NCBI GenBank assembly: GCA_052273625.1
Contig: DAVZHW010000003.1
Span: forward strand, 100,544 to 164,543
From: Fimenecus sp052273625
Lineage (GTDB): Bacteria; Bacillota; Clostridia; Oscillospirales; Acutalibacteraceae
DNA length: 64,000 nucleotides
Direction: 5' to 3'
In this document: piece after piece, positions 49,129 through 57,088 of the stretch
Layout of the letters: each line of letters opens with the position of its first letter
Position numbering within the stretch: position 1 is the stretch's first letter
Position numbers and translations under genes: made by a program
The notes under the pieces: generated by a model
Databases searched by the model: none
The model's input: only the letters and a program-made list of their open reading frames with translations
What the model was told of the DNA's origin: nothing

Positions 49129-50512
49129 CACGCTTACAAGAAGAAAAGAGGAGCTTAAAACCATTACGGATGGCGAGGTTAAAATTTACGCTTGCGGTCC
49201 TACGGTTTACAACTATATTCATATCGGAAATTCAAGACCTCTTTGCGTTTTTGACACGCTTCGCCGTTACCTTGAATACAGAGGCTACAAGGTTGATTTT
49301 GTTCAGAATTTTACCGATATTGATGACAAAATAATCAAAAAGGCGATTGAAGAAAATTCGGATTACAAGACTGTTTCGGAGAAATATATCAAGGAATTCT
49401 GGACGGATGCAAAGGGACTTAATTTCCGTGAGGCTACCGTTCATCCGAAGGCTACCGAAAATATCGATGAGATTATAAATATCATTATAACTCTTGTTGA
49501 AAAGGGCTATGCTTATCCCGTTGAAAACGGCGACGTTTATTTCAGCCCCAAGAAATTCCCGGGCTACGGCAAGCTTTCGCATCAGCCGCTTGAGGACCTT
49601 GAAGCAGGCGCAAGAATTAACATTGGTGAGCTTAAAAAAGAGCCTATGGACTTCGCTCTTTGGAAGGGTGCAAAACCCGGCGAGCCCTATTGGGAGTCTC
49701 CGTGGGGCAAGGGCAGACCCGGCTGGCATATCGAGTGCTCGGCAATGGTTCACCGCTTCCTCGGTAATACAATCGACATTCACTGCGGCGGTCAGGATCT
49801 TATTTTCCCGCACCACGAAAATGAAATCGCACAGTCCGAGTGCTGTAACGGCGTTCCGTTCTCACATTATTGGATGCACAACGGATACATCAATGTTGAC
49901 AATGTCAAAATGTCAAAATCTCTCGGCAATTTCTTTACTGTCCGTGATGTAGCGGAAAAATACGGCTACGAGCCTATCCGTTATCTTATGATTTCATCGC
50001 AGTACAGAAGTCCGATAAATTACAGCGTCGATATAATAGAGCAGTGCAAAGCTTCTCTTCAGAGACTCTACACTTGCCGTAACAGTCTTGATTTCGCATT
50101 GGAAAACGCAACGGATATTGTTCCTGAAAATGCGGAAGAAATCAAAAAACAACTTGATTCAAGACGAGAGCAGTTTATCGAGGCTATGGACGACGATCTT
50201 AACACCGCAGACGGTATTTCGGCTGTGTTTGAGCTTGTTAAGGATATAAATGTCAATGTGATCGAGTCTAAATCGGCTGAGCTTATCAAGTATGCAATTG
50301 ATTTGTTCGACGAATTGACAAATGTTCTCGGACTTGTTTATAATAGAGATACAGGTAGCCTTGACGAAGAGATTGAAAAGCTTATCGAAGCTCGCCGGAA
50401 CGCTCGAAAGGAGAAAAACTGGGCTGAGGCTGACAGAATAAGAGATGAGCTTAAGGCGCAGGGCATTGTACTTGAGGACACTCCGCAGGGTGTGAAGTGG
50501 CACAGAGAATAA
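49115..50512 (+). CDS. cysS: Cysteinyl-tRNA synthetase
   Basis: A 465-residue class I aminoacyl-tRNA synthetase. HIGN (HIGH-type, ~35-38) and KMSKS-type MSKSLGN (~265) motifs are present, as are zinc ligands in CGPTVYNYIHIGN and GGQDLIFPHHENEIAQSEC. ATG 49115 lies within the end of cysE and follows GGAAGAGG. Both genes share the cysteine T-box. Confidence 0.96.
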   Translation: MRIYNTLTRRKEELKTITDGEVKIYACGPTVYNYIHIGNSRPLCVFDTLRRYLEYRGYKVDFVQNFTDIDDKIIKKAIEENSDYKTVSEKYIKEFWTDAKGLNFREATVHPKATENIDEIINIIITLVEKGYAYPVENGDVYFSPKKFPGYGKLSHQPLEDLEAGARINIGELKKEPMDFALWKGAKPGEPYWESPWGKGRPGWHIECSAMVHRFLGNTIDIHCGGQDLIFPHHENEIAQSECCNGVPFSHYWMHNGYINVDNVKMSKSLGNFFTVRDVAEKYGYEPIRYLMISSQYRSPINYSVDIIEQCKASLQRLYTCRNSLDFALENATDIVPENAEEIKKQLDSRREQFIEAMDDDLNTADGISAVFELVKDINVNVIESKSAELIKYAIDLFDELTNVLGLVYNRDTGSLDEEIEKLIEARRNARKEKNWAEADRIRDELKAQGIVLEDTPQGVKWHRE

Positions 50513-50523
50513 GGAGGTAAAAT

Positions 50524-51390
50524 ATGGGTGTATTAAACAGACCGGCAATTAAGTATGAAGCTAAAAATTTCATTTCTACCGATACAAGATGGTTGAAAAT
50601 GTTCTTTGCGGCAATCATCATTTATATCTTGAATAACGGCATCAGCATTTATTACAATGTGAGCAGCATCTTTTCAGACGGCTTTACTTATTTTGACGAT
50701 TACTATTCTCAGGGCTCTGATAGCAGCATCGGAATCGGCGGAGTAAGCGGGGTTATCAACATCATACTTTTGCCGTTTCTCGTTTCTCTTGCAGGGTATT
50801 ACCTCAATCACATCAGAGGCTTTAATCCCGATTGGAAATCAATTTACAAAGAGGGCTTCGATAGGTTCGGAAAATACCTTTCGACTATGATTGTTACAAA
50901 CATTATTATCGGACTTTGGTCATTGCTCTTTGTTATTCCCGGCGTCATTAAGTGGTACTCGTACTCACAGGTTAAGTATATAATTCACGACAACCCCAAT
51001 CTCAGCTCACAGGACGCAAGAAGAATGAGTGAGATTATGACAAAGGGCTATAAATCAGATTTGTTCGTGCTTGATTTGAGCTTTCTTGCTTGGTACTTGC
51101 TTGTTGCGTGTACCGCAGGAATTGCGACGATTTATGTTACACCCTATGTTGAAACAACAAAGGCTATGTACTACGAAAACCTTAAAAAGCACGCTATTGA
51201 CTCGGGACTTATATCGCCCGACTCCTTCGGGATTATTCCTGTTATGCCCGATATGAATTTTGACCGCAATCCTATGGATTACAACGGCTTTTCATACGGC
51301 TCGGATGGGATGAGCGTTGACTTTACCGTTGAGGACGAAAAGGCTCCCGAAGAAAAAGACGACGGAGACGGCGACAAATTTAATTTTTAA
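50524..51390 (+). CDS. DUF975-family membrane protein
   Basis: A 288-residue protein with about five or six hydrophobic helices between residues 25 and 215 and the DUF975-type segment FVIPGVIKWYSYSQVKYIIHDNP (~137-159) followed by SSQDARRMSEIMTKGYKSDLF. The C-terminal ~60 residues are acidic and Pro/Gly-rich, probably cytoplasmic. It starts 11 bases after cysS with AAGGAGG. Function of the family is unknown. Confidence 0.8.
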   Translation: MGVLNRPAIKYEAKNFISTDTRWLKMFFAAIIIYILNNGISIYYNVSSIFSDGFTYFDDYYSQGSDSSIGIGGVSGVINIILLPFLVSLAGYYLNHIRGFNPDWKSIYKEGFDRFGKYLSTMIVTNIIIGLWSLLFVIPGVIKWYSYSQVKYIIHDNPNLSSQDARRMSEIMTKGYKSDLFVLDLSFLAWYLLVACTAGIATIYVTPYVETTKAMYYENLKKHAIDSGLISPDSFGIIPVMPDMNFDRNPMDYNGFSYGSDGMSVDFTVEDEKAPEEKDDGDGDKFNF

Positions 51391-51407
51391 TTTTTTTGAA
51401 AAAAGTG

Positions 51408-51436
51408 TTGACAAGTGCTTTTACTTGTGCTATCTT
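51408..51436 (+). promoter_or_regulatory. Promoter of the trpX T-box transcript
   Basis: TTGACA (51408-51413), 17-bp spacer, TATCTT (51431-51436), about 20 bases after the end of the DUF975 gene. Confidence 0.7.
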
Positions 51437-51442
51437 ATAAAA

Positions 51443-51717
51443 AACAACACAAAACCTATGATTAAGAGTAGTAACCTTTCACAGAAGCTCAAAGAGAGTT
51501 GCCGACAGTGAGATGGCAGCAGTGAAATTTAAGGCGAATGGACTTATGAGGGCGGTCGAAAGCGTTTTCGCAAGTAGTAACCGACGGGGTGTACCCGTTA
51601 CAGTACAGCTCATATATTTCAGTATGAGGCAGAGCGGGCGAAGTAATTTTGTCAACTTGGGTGGTACCGCAGGTATTTATATCCTGTCCCAATTTTTTGG
51701 GACAGGATTTTTTTATT
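51443..51717 (+). ncRNA. T-box riboswitch, probably tryptophan-specific
   Basis: Fills most of the 435-base gap before trpX. It has the AGTAGTAACC bulge region (51466-51476), a T-box sequence TGGGTGGTACCGCAGG (51658-51673), and a perfect 10-bp terminator stem (51681-51690 with 51699-51708) with long T tail. The probable specifier is TGG (Trp) at 51539-51541, followed by A and CTTATGAG, the same surroundings as the TGC specifier of the cysE T-box. Low charged tRNA-Trp would switch on the importer. Confidence 0.9.
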
Positions 51718-51736
51718 TTTATTTGGAGTGATTTTT

Positions 51737-51769
51737 ATGAAACTTTTGACACGGCGATGGCGACAGTAG
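51737..51769 (+). CDS. Possible 10-residue leader peptide MKLLTRRWRQ
   Basis: A short reading frame between the T-box terminator and trpX, with a ribosome site GGAG at 51725-51728 correctly spaced from its ATG. It contains one tryptophan codon flanked by arginine codons. It may be a translated leader, a remnant, or chance. Confidence 0.3.
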   Translation: MKLLTRRWRQ

Positions 51770-51825
51770 ATTTATAAACCGAAAATCATCAAAACAATTT
51801 TTATAAAATTAAGGAGTTAATTACC

Positions 51826-52869
51826 ATGAAAAAAATTACAAAGGTTTTATCAATATTACTCGTATTCGCACTTGTTTTAGGCTTTGCGGCTTGCGCAAAC
51901 AATAATTCCGATAATAACGCATCAAAGACTTATAAAATCGGTATTTGCAACTATGTCGATGACGCATCACTCAATCAGATTTATGAAAATATCGAAGCGC
52001 AGTTAAAGGTAATCGAGCAGGAAAAGGGTGTTAAGTTCAATATCCTTTATGATAACTGCAACGGCGACACAAACGTTCTCGCTCAGATAATTTCAAACTT
52101 CAAGGCGGAAAACGTTGACCTTATGGTCGGTATCGCAACACCCGTAGCAATCGCAATGCAGGCGGCAACAACCGATATTCCGATTGTTTTCTCGGCAGTT
52201 TCCGATCCTGTCGGCGCAGGACTTGTAAATTCGCTTGATAACCCCGGCGCAAACATCACAGGTACCTCGGATTACCTCAATACAGAAGCGATTATGAATC
52301 TTATCCTTGCAAACAACCCCGAAACAAAAACAGTAGGTCTCCTTTACGATATGGGTCAGGATTCCTCAAAAACACCGATTGAAGATGCAAAGAAATTCCT
52401 CGACAAAAAGGGTATTAAATACGTTGAACGCACAGGAACAACCATTGCTGAGGTTCAGCAGGCAGCTCAGGCTCTTGTAAACGATAAGGTTGACGCAGTA
52501 TTCACACCTACCGACAATACAATTATGAAATCAGAGCTTTCAATTTACGAAACCTTTGCAGCGGCTAAAATCCCGCACTTCACAGGTGCAGATTCATTTG
52601 CACTTAACGGCGCATTCCTCGGCTACGGCGTTGATTATATCAAGCTTGGCGTTGAAACAGCAAAGATGATAGCTAATATTCTTATCGACGGCGCTGACAC
52701 GGCAACTCTTTCCGTAACTGTATTTGATAACGGCACGGCAACAATCAACACCGATATATGCAAGGAGCTTGGTTACGATTACAATACACTTGAAACAACC
52801 TTCAAGCCCTATTGCACAAAAATTCAGAGCATAACAACCGCAGAGAGCTTTACCTCGGCGGCAGAATAA
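51826..52869 (+). CDS. trpX: TrpX-like ABC transporter substrate-binding lipoprotein
   Basis: A 347-residue ABC_sub_bind-family lipoprotein. Signal peptide with lipobox GFAAC (Cys ~23), then a two-lobed periplasmic-binding-like fold with YKIGICNYVDDASLNQI, DLMVGIATPVAIAMQAA, IPIVFSAVSDPVGAGLV (~125) and the GADSFALNGAFLGYGVDY segment typical of TrpX. AAGGAG precedes the start. The upstream Trp-type T-box and the permease and ATPase downstream support tryptophan uptake, as for TrpXYZ systems. Confidence 0.88.
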   Translation: MKKITKVLSILLVFALVLGFAACANNNSDNNASKTYKIGICNYVDDASLNQIYENIEAQLKVIEQEKGVKFNILYDNCNGDTNVLAQIISNFKAENVDLMVGIATPVAIAMQAATTDIPIVFSAVSDPVGAGLVNSLDNPGANITGTSDYLNTEAIMNLILANNPETKTVGLLYDMGQDSSKTPIEDAKKFLDKKGIKYVERTGTTIAEVQQAAQALVNDKVDAVFTPTDNTIMKSELSIYETFAAAKIPHFTGADSFALNGAFLGYGVDYIKLGVETAKMIANILIDGADTATLSVTVFDNGTATINTDICKELGYDYNTLETTFKPYCTKIQSITTAESFTSAAE

Positions 52870-52888
52870 ACGGGAGACTTAACAAATT

Positions 52889-53821
52889 ATGAGTTTAGTA
52901 TCAGCCACAGCATTATTACAAACAGCATTTGAATTGGGACTTATCAGCTCCCTTACGGTGCTTGCACTGTTTTTGAGCTATTCAATGCTTAATGTCTGCG
53001 ACTTATCAACTGACGGATGCTTCACACTCGGAGCGTCCGTTGGCGCAGTTGTCGCAATATCGGGGCATCCGTATCTTTCTATCGTAGCGGCAATGCTCGC
53101 AGGTATTGCATCGGGCTTCATAACCGCCGTTTTGCAGACGAAAATGGGCGTTGACAGCCTGCTTGCGGGAATTATCGTCAACACGGCATTGTATTCTATA
53201 AACATAGCGGCTATGGGTAATTCATCATTGCTTAATATGAATAAGACCGAAACTGTTTTTACGAAAATGAAAACGCTTCTTGCAGGCACCTTCCTTGAAA
53301 AGCAGTCGGTGCTTATTGTCTCGCTGACAGCGGTAGTGCTTGTAATTTTGTTCTTGTCGCTTTTCCTGAAAACAAAGCTGGGACTTGCAATTCGTGCGAC
53401 GGGTAACAATCCCGATATGGTTCGTTCTTCTTCAATAAACCCTGCGTTTACAACGATTATCGGACTTTGCATTTCAAACGCTTTCACGGGACTTTCGGGC
53501 TGCTTGCTTGCACAGTCGCAAAAGTCGGTAAATATTGATATAGGAACGGGTATGGTAACGGTTGCCCTCGCTTCGCTTCTTATCGGCGGCGTGTTTATGC
53601 GTAAGGGTAAGATTACCGCAAAGGCAATAGGCGTGGTTATCGGCGCTATCGTGTTCCGCCTTGTTTATACCGTTGCGCTTCGCTTCAATATGCCTGCTTC
53701 AATGCTCAAGCTGGTATCCTCGGTAATTGTTATAATCGCAATTTCAGGACCTTATCTCAAGAGTAAATATCCTGAATTTAAGCGTAGACTTGACCACAAC
53801 AAAGCAAGGAGGGCGGCATAA
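52889..53821 (+). CDS. trpY: TrpY-like ABC transporter permease
   Basis: A 310-residue membrane protein with about eight to nine helices of the branched-chain-amino-acid/TrpY permease type (BPD_transp_2). The loop ATGNNPDMVRSSSINP (~171-186) is the expected ATPase-contact region. Its last base is the first base of trpZ (TAATG overlap), so the two are coupled. The C-terminus is strongly basic. Confidence 0.87.
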   Translation: MSLVSATALLQTAFELGLISSLTVLALFLSYSMLNVCDLSTDGCFTLGASVGAVVAISGHPYLSIVAAMLAGIASGFITAVLQTKMGVDSLLAGIIVNTALYSINIAAMGNSSLLNMNKTETVFTKMKTLLAGTFLEKQSVLIVSLTAVVLVILFLSLFLKTKLGLAIRATGNNPDMVRSSSINPAFTTIIGLCISNAFTGLSGCLLAQSQKSVNIDIGTGMVTVALASLLIGGVFMRKGKITAKAIGVVIGAIVFRLVYTVALRFNMPASMLKLVSSVIVIIAISGPYLKSKYPEFKRRLDHNKARRAA

Positions 53822-54606
53822 TGCTTGATATAACAAACATTACAAAGACCTTCAATCCCGATACCGTCAATGCAAAGCTCGCTCTCGACAAGCTTTCATT
53901 GAGCGTTAAGGACGGAGACTTCATTTCGATTATCGGCGCAAACGGTGCAGGCAAATCAACGCTTTTTAACGCTATCGCAGGCGATTTTATAACAGATACG
54001 GGCAGTATTGTTCTTGACGGCGAGGATATAACCTTATCTCCCTCGTACAAAAGGGCAAAGGTTATCGGACGTCTTTTCCAAGACCCTATGCGTGGCAGTG
54101 CGCCCGGAATGAGCATTGAGGAAAACCTTGCTCTTGCGGCAGGCAAGGGCGGATGGCTTAGCAAAATCAATAAAAAGGATAAAGAGGAATTCCGTCAAAG
54201 GCTTTCTCTTTTGAATATGGGACTTGAGGACAGAATGCACCAACCCGTAGGTCTTTTGTCGGGCGGTCAGAGGCAGGCGTTGACGCTTATGATGGCTACA
54301 TATACTCCGCCTAAATTGTTACTGCTTGATGAGCATACAGCGGCTCTTGACCCCTCAACTGCCGAAAAGGTGCTTGAGCTTACGACAAAAATCGTTGAGG
54401 AAAACCATCTCACTTGCCTTATGATTACGCACAATATGCAGTCGGCTCTCGACCTCGGAAACAGAACGGTTATGATGGATAAGGGAACTGTTATTTTTGA
54501 CGTTGAGGGCGAGGAAAGGGCAAAGCTCGGCGTTTCCGATTTGCTTGAACAGTTCAAGCTCTCAGCCGGTAAGGCTCTTGACAATGACAGAATGTTATTG
54601 ACTTAA
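53821..54606 (+). CDS. trpZ: TrpZ-like ABC transporter ATP-binding protein
   Basis: A 261-residue ABC ATPase: Walker A GANGAGKST (~39-47), Q-loop, signature LSGGQRQ (~144-150), Walker B LLLLDEHTAALD (~163-174) and switch His in MITHNM (~198). Walker B residue following Asp is Glu, so catalysis should be normal. Completes the importer energised by ATP. A strong terminator follows at 54689. Confidence 0.9.
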   Translation: MLDITNITKTFNPDTVNAKLALDKLSLSVKDGDFISIIGANGAGKSTLFNAIAGDFITDTGSIVLDGEDITLSPSYKRAKVIGRLFQDPMRGSAPGMSIEENLALAAGKGGWLSKINKKDKEEFRQRLSLLNMGLEDRMHQPVGLLSGGQRQALTLMMATYTPPKLLLLDEHTAALDPSTAEKVLELTTKIVEENHLTCLMITHNMQSALDLGNRTVMMDKGTVIFDVEGEERAKLGVSDLLEQFKLSAGKALDNDRMLLT

Positions 54607-54629
54607 TAGCTTTAACTTATAACAAAAGA

Positions 54630-54791
54630 CTGAGCGTTCATAAGGCAGTTTTGCTTCAAAACAATATCTTTTCTAACAATAATTCGTAAACCCACGCAGA
54701 TATGCGTCAGCATTATCTGCGTGGGTTGCCTTTTTTTGTATCAGAAATATATTATTTTGAAGTGCGTTGCAGTTTCCTTATGAACACTCAG
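54630..54791. repeat. 16-bp inverted repeat flanking the trpZ terminator
   Basis: Arms at 54630-54645 and 54776-54791 are inverted copies with one mismatch, 130 bases apart, enclosing the terminator. No target-site duplication or transposase is seen, so its nature is unclear. Confidence 0.45.
54689..54735 (+). terminator. Terminator of the trpXYZ operon
   Basis: Perfect 14-bp stem (54689-54702 with 54714-54727), 11-nt loop and a run of seven T. Confidence 0.9.
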
Positions 54792-54852
54792 CCAATGACA
54801 GGCTTTTATCATATTTGCCCTTAGAAAAGCATATTCTTTATCGGGTGATAAT

Positions 54853-55659
54853 ATGGAATATGAATTAAGGGAATACGAAGCGGATTACCGTGATTTACGC
54901 AGAGATCGCAGCAGGTCGAGAGCCGCATCACAGGACGAACAGCCGAAAAAGGTCAGCGACCTGATGACATCTGTTATTATGACGCAAATGGTTGTATTTT
55001 CATTGGTATTGCTTCTCTTTTTTGCCTTTTATAAGACCGAGAGCAAGACCTTTATCGCTATAAACGAGTTCTATAATTCGATAATGCAAAAGGATTTGAC
55101 GGCAAAGGACTTGGCGGACTGTGTTCGTTCGGTAATTGCCTTTGTTTCGGAGCCTAACAACCGTGCACCCGAGGAAACAGCCATAGAGGAGGAGCTGACG
55201 GGTGCAGGCGGCGAGGATTTAATGTATGTTGACGGCACAACCGCTTCATTTTCGCCTGTGTTTTTCAGCAAGCCTATGGTAAGGCCCGTAGAATATACAA
55301 GAATTACATCACGCTTCGGCTACAGAATGAACCCTGTTACAAATAAATACGGCTTTCATTCGGGAGTCGACCTTGCCGCAAAATCGGGAACGCCGATAAA
55401 AGCCGCCTTTGACGGAAAAATTGCAAAGGCTTCCTATTCGGATATAAGAGGTAACTACATTTTTCTTGAATCAGAGGGAAATATAACGACGGTTTACTGT
55501 CATTGCTCGGAGCTGATAGCCGAGGAGGGTGCGAATGTCAGAGCAGGGGAGATTATCGCTAAAGTCGGCTCGACGGGACAGGCGACAGGCCCGCATTTGC
55601 ACTTTGAAATCCGTATTGGTTCGGTGCGTCACAATCCCTTATGGGTGCTTGAGAGCTGA
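54853..55659 (+). CDS. M23 metallopeptidase-domain protein, SpoIVFA-like
   Basis: A 268-residue single-pass membrane protein. Charged N-terminus (~1-38), one transmembrane helix (~39-60), a linker, and a C-terminal LytM/M23 domain (~155-265) with HSGVD (His ~166, Asp ~170) and HLHFE (~248-252), so the zinc ligands look intact. The next gene, overlapping by one base, is a SpoIVFB-like M50 protease. SpoIVFA of Bacillus has the same plan but its M23 domain lacks activity and acts as an inhibitor/scaffold of SpoIVFB. The pairing suggests SpoIVFA; intact ligands leave a SpoIIQ-like or hydrolase role possible. Confidence 0.75.
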   Translation: MEYELREYEADYRDLRRDRSRSRAASQDEQPKKVSDLMTSVIMTQMVVFSLVLLLFFAFYKTESKTFIAINEFYNSIMQKDLTAKDLADCVRSVIAFVSEPNNRAPEETAIEEELTGAGGEDLMYVDGTTASFSPVFFSKPMVRPVEYTRITSRFGYRMNPVTNKYGFHSGVDLAAKSGTPIKAAFDGKIAKASYSDIRGNYIFLESEGNITTVYCHCSELIAEEGANVRAGEIIAKVGSTGQATGPHLHFEIRIGSVRHNPLWVLES

Positions 55660-56264
55660 TGCGTTTTTCCGTAAGAGGCGTAAGCGTTAAAATTGATTTT
55701 CTGTTTGCGGCATGCGTGACCTTTTTAATGAGCTTTAATATAAATGATGAGATACGCTATGCAATTTTGTTTTCAATTTTGCATGAAGCAGGTCATCTTT
55801 TTGCGATTATTTTATGCGGAGAAAAGCCCGATACCGTGCGCTTTGGCATTTTCGGAATGACTATAATCAGAGAAAACGATATGACACAAGACTATAAAAA
55901 AGAGTTCATCACGGCTGTAAGCGGTCCTATGATGAACTTTTTTCTTCTTTTTGTGTTTGTGCTCTTATATGCTTTTTACAGTAAGGATATTTTTCTGAAA
56001 ATGGCTGCAATAAATTTGATAATCGGTCTTTTTAACATAACGCCCGTCTTTTCTCTCGACGGAGGAAGAGCGCTTGAAAGCTTGCTTTTGCAAAAAATAC
56101 CGAGTGAAAAATGCGAGAAAATTATAACTGCCGTATCTGTTGCTTTTCTCGTTCCTATGACCTTTTTCGGATTTTACATACTTATTAAAAGCGGTTATAA
56201 TTTTACCTTTTTGGCAATAAGTATATATTTATCGGTAATGCTTTTTGCCAAAAATTCAAAATAA
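55659..56264 (+). CDS. spoIVFB: Site-2 (M50) intramembrane protease, SpoIVFB-like
   Basis: A 201-residue polytopic protein with the zinc motif HEAGH (about residues 42-46) and the third ligand in SLDGGRALE (~133-141), both in hydrophobic segments, as in SpoIVFB. In Bacillus this enzyme cleaves pro-sigma-K in the mother cell. It lacks the C-terminal CBS domain of B. subtilis SpoIVFB (~288 residues), as do many clostridial forms. It overlaps the M23 gene (TGATG), forming a two-gene unit. Confidence 0.82.
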   Translation: MRFSVRGVSVKIDFLFAACVTFLMSFNINDEIRYAILFSILHEAGHLFAIILCGEKPDTVRFGIFGMTIIRENDMTQDYKKEFITAVSGPMMNFFLLFVFVLLYAFYSKDIFLKMAAINLIIGLFNITPVFSLDGGRALESLLLQKIPSEKCEKIITAVSVAFLVPMTFFGFYILIKSGYNFTFLAISIYLSVMLFAKNSK

Positions 56265-56290
56265 AAGCCTCCGTTTATGAAACAGAGGCT
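56265..56290 (-). terminator. Terminator of the tetR gene
   Basis: A 10-bp stem with one mismatch (56266-56276 with 56280-56290) and a 3-nt loop; on the minus strand it is followed by a T-rich run, 5 bases after the TetR stop. It may also stop the M50 gene on the other strand. Confidence 0.7.
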
Positions 56291-56294
56291 GCGG

Positions 56295-56870
56295 TTATGC
56301 TTTATGCTTATTTTCAAATTTTTTGATGTATTCGGCGCTTTGCTTTAAGAATTGCTGTGTGTCGAAAGCGTCGTTTTTAAGGCTGTTTTGAATAATAATG
56401 CCGTCGGAAACGGTTAAAATCAGCCAAGTGAAATAGTCGGCGGATACCCTGTCGGTTCGTTCGGCTATTTTAGAAGAAATGAGCTTTTGGAATTCATCGT
56501 AGCGGTGGATAAGCTTTGCCCTGATTTCCTCGTCTCCGAGTAAAGCTGCGTCAAACAAATGAAGCCTCAAGCCCGAGTAAGCGATATTCCTTTCAATAAC
56601 ATAGTTGACAAGACGGTGAGGGGAGGTATCTTTTTCCTTGTTTTCCGTCCACTGTATCAGCTCGTCCCATTGACGTGAAAGATAGCGGTCGGTAACGGCA
56701 AAAAGTATTTCATTCTTGCTTTTATAATAATAATACAGCGTACCTTTGGAGATGTTTGCTTTTTCCGCTATCTTTGCGAGAGTGACCTCGGAAAAGCTGT
56801 TTTCTTTCAAAAGCTCCTCTGCGGTATCGAGTATAATTTCATTGATGTTTTCGGGTCTTTGTGCTGCCAT
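56295..56870 (-). CDS. TetR/AcrR-family transcriptional repressor
   Basis: A 191-residue regulator with an N-terminal TetR helix-turn-helix (about residues 10-55; VTLAKIAEKANISKGTLYYYY pattern split across ~28-48) and a helical ligand-binding C-terminal domain. It is divergent from the redox operon at 57089, and the intergenic region carries two palindromes near the predicted start site, so it most likely represses that operon. The ligand is unknown; acyl-CoA or lipid-like molecules are common for this family and would fit the AGPS-like enzyme. Confidence 0.9.
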   Translation of the reverse strand: MAAQRPENINEIILDTAEELLKENSFSEVTLAKIAEKANISKGTLYYYYKSKNEILFAVTDRYLSRQWDELIQWTENKEKDTSPHRLVNYVIERNIAYSGLRLHLFDAALLGDEEIRAKLIHRYDEFQKLISSKIAERTDRVSADYFTWLILTVSDGIIIQNSLKNDAFDTQQFLKQSAEYIKKFENKHKA

Positions 56871-56899
56871 AATATCTCTCCACTAAAAATATTGCCTAA

Positions 56900-56928
56900 A
56901 GTATAACACGGATATTGAACAATGTCCA
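56900..56928 (-). promoter_or_regulatory. Candidate promoter of tetR
   Basis: On the minus strand TGGACA (56928-56923), a 17-bp spacer and TATACT (56905-56900), about 30 bases before the start codon. Confidence 0.5.
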
Positions 56929-56968
56929 CAAAAAAATAGGACAAAAGCGATTTTTTTAGTTAAAAGTA

Positions 56969-56997
56969 TTGACAAACATTTTTTTCAGACTTATACT
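56969..56997 (+). promoter_or_regulatory. Promoter of the GlpA/AGPS-like operon
   Basis: TTGACA (56969-56974), 17-bp spacer, TATACT (56992-56997). The expected transcription start falls just before the first operator palindrome at 57007. Confidence 0.8.
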
Positions 56998-57006
56998 TAT
57001 TTTATT

Positions 57007-57062
57007 CAGTCGGTCAAATAACCGACATATTTTTTAAGCGCAGTCGGGCGTTTGACCGACTG
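57007..57062. promoter_or_regulatory. Double operator-like palindromes for the TetR repressor
   Basis: GTCGGT-6-ACCGAC (57009-57026) is a perfect palindrome, and CAGTCGG-8-CCGACTG (57041-57062) a second one. The outer parts, CAGTCGGTCAAA (57007-57018) and TTTGACCGACTG (57051-57062), are also a perfect 12-bp inverted pair. Position over the transcription start and size suit two TetR dimer sites. Confidence 0.75.
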
Positions 57063-57088
57063 TGAAGATGATAAAAGAGGCTTGAATT

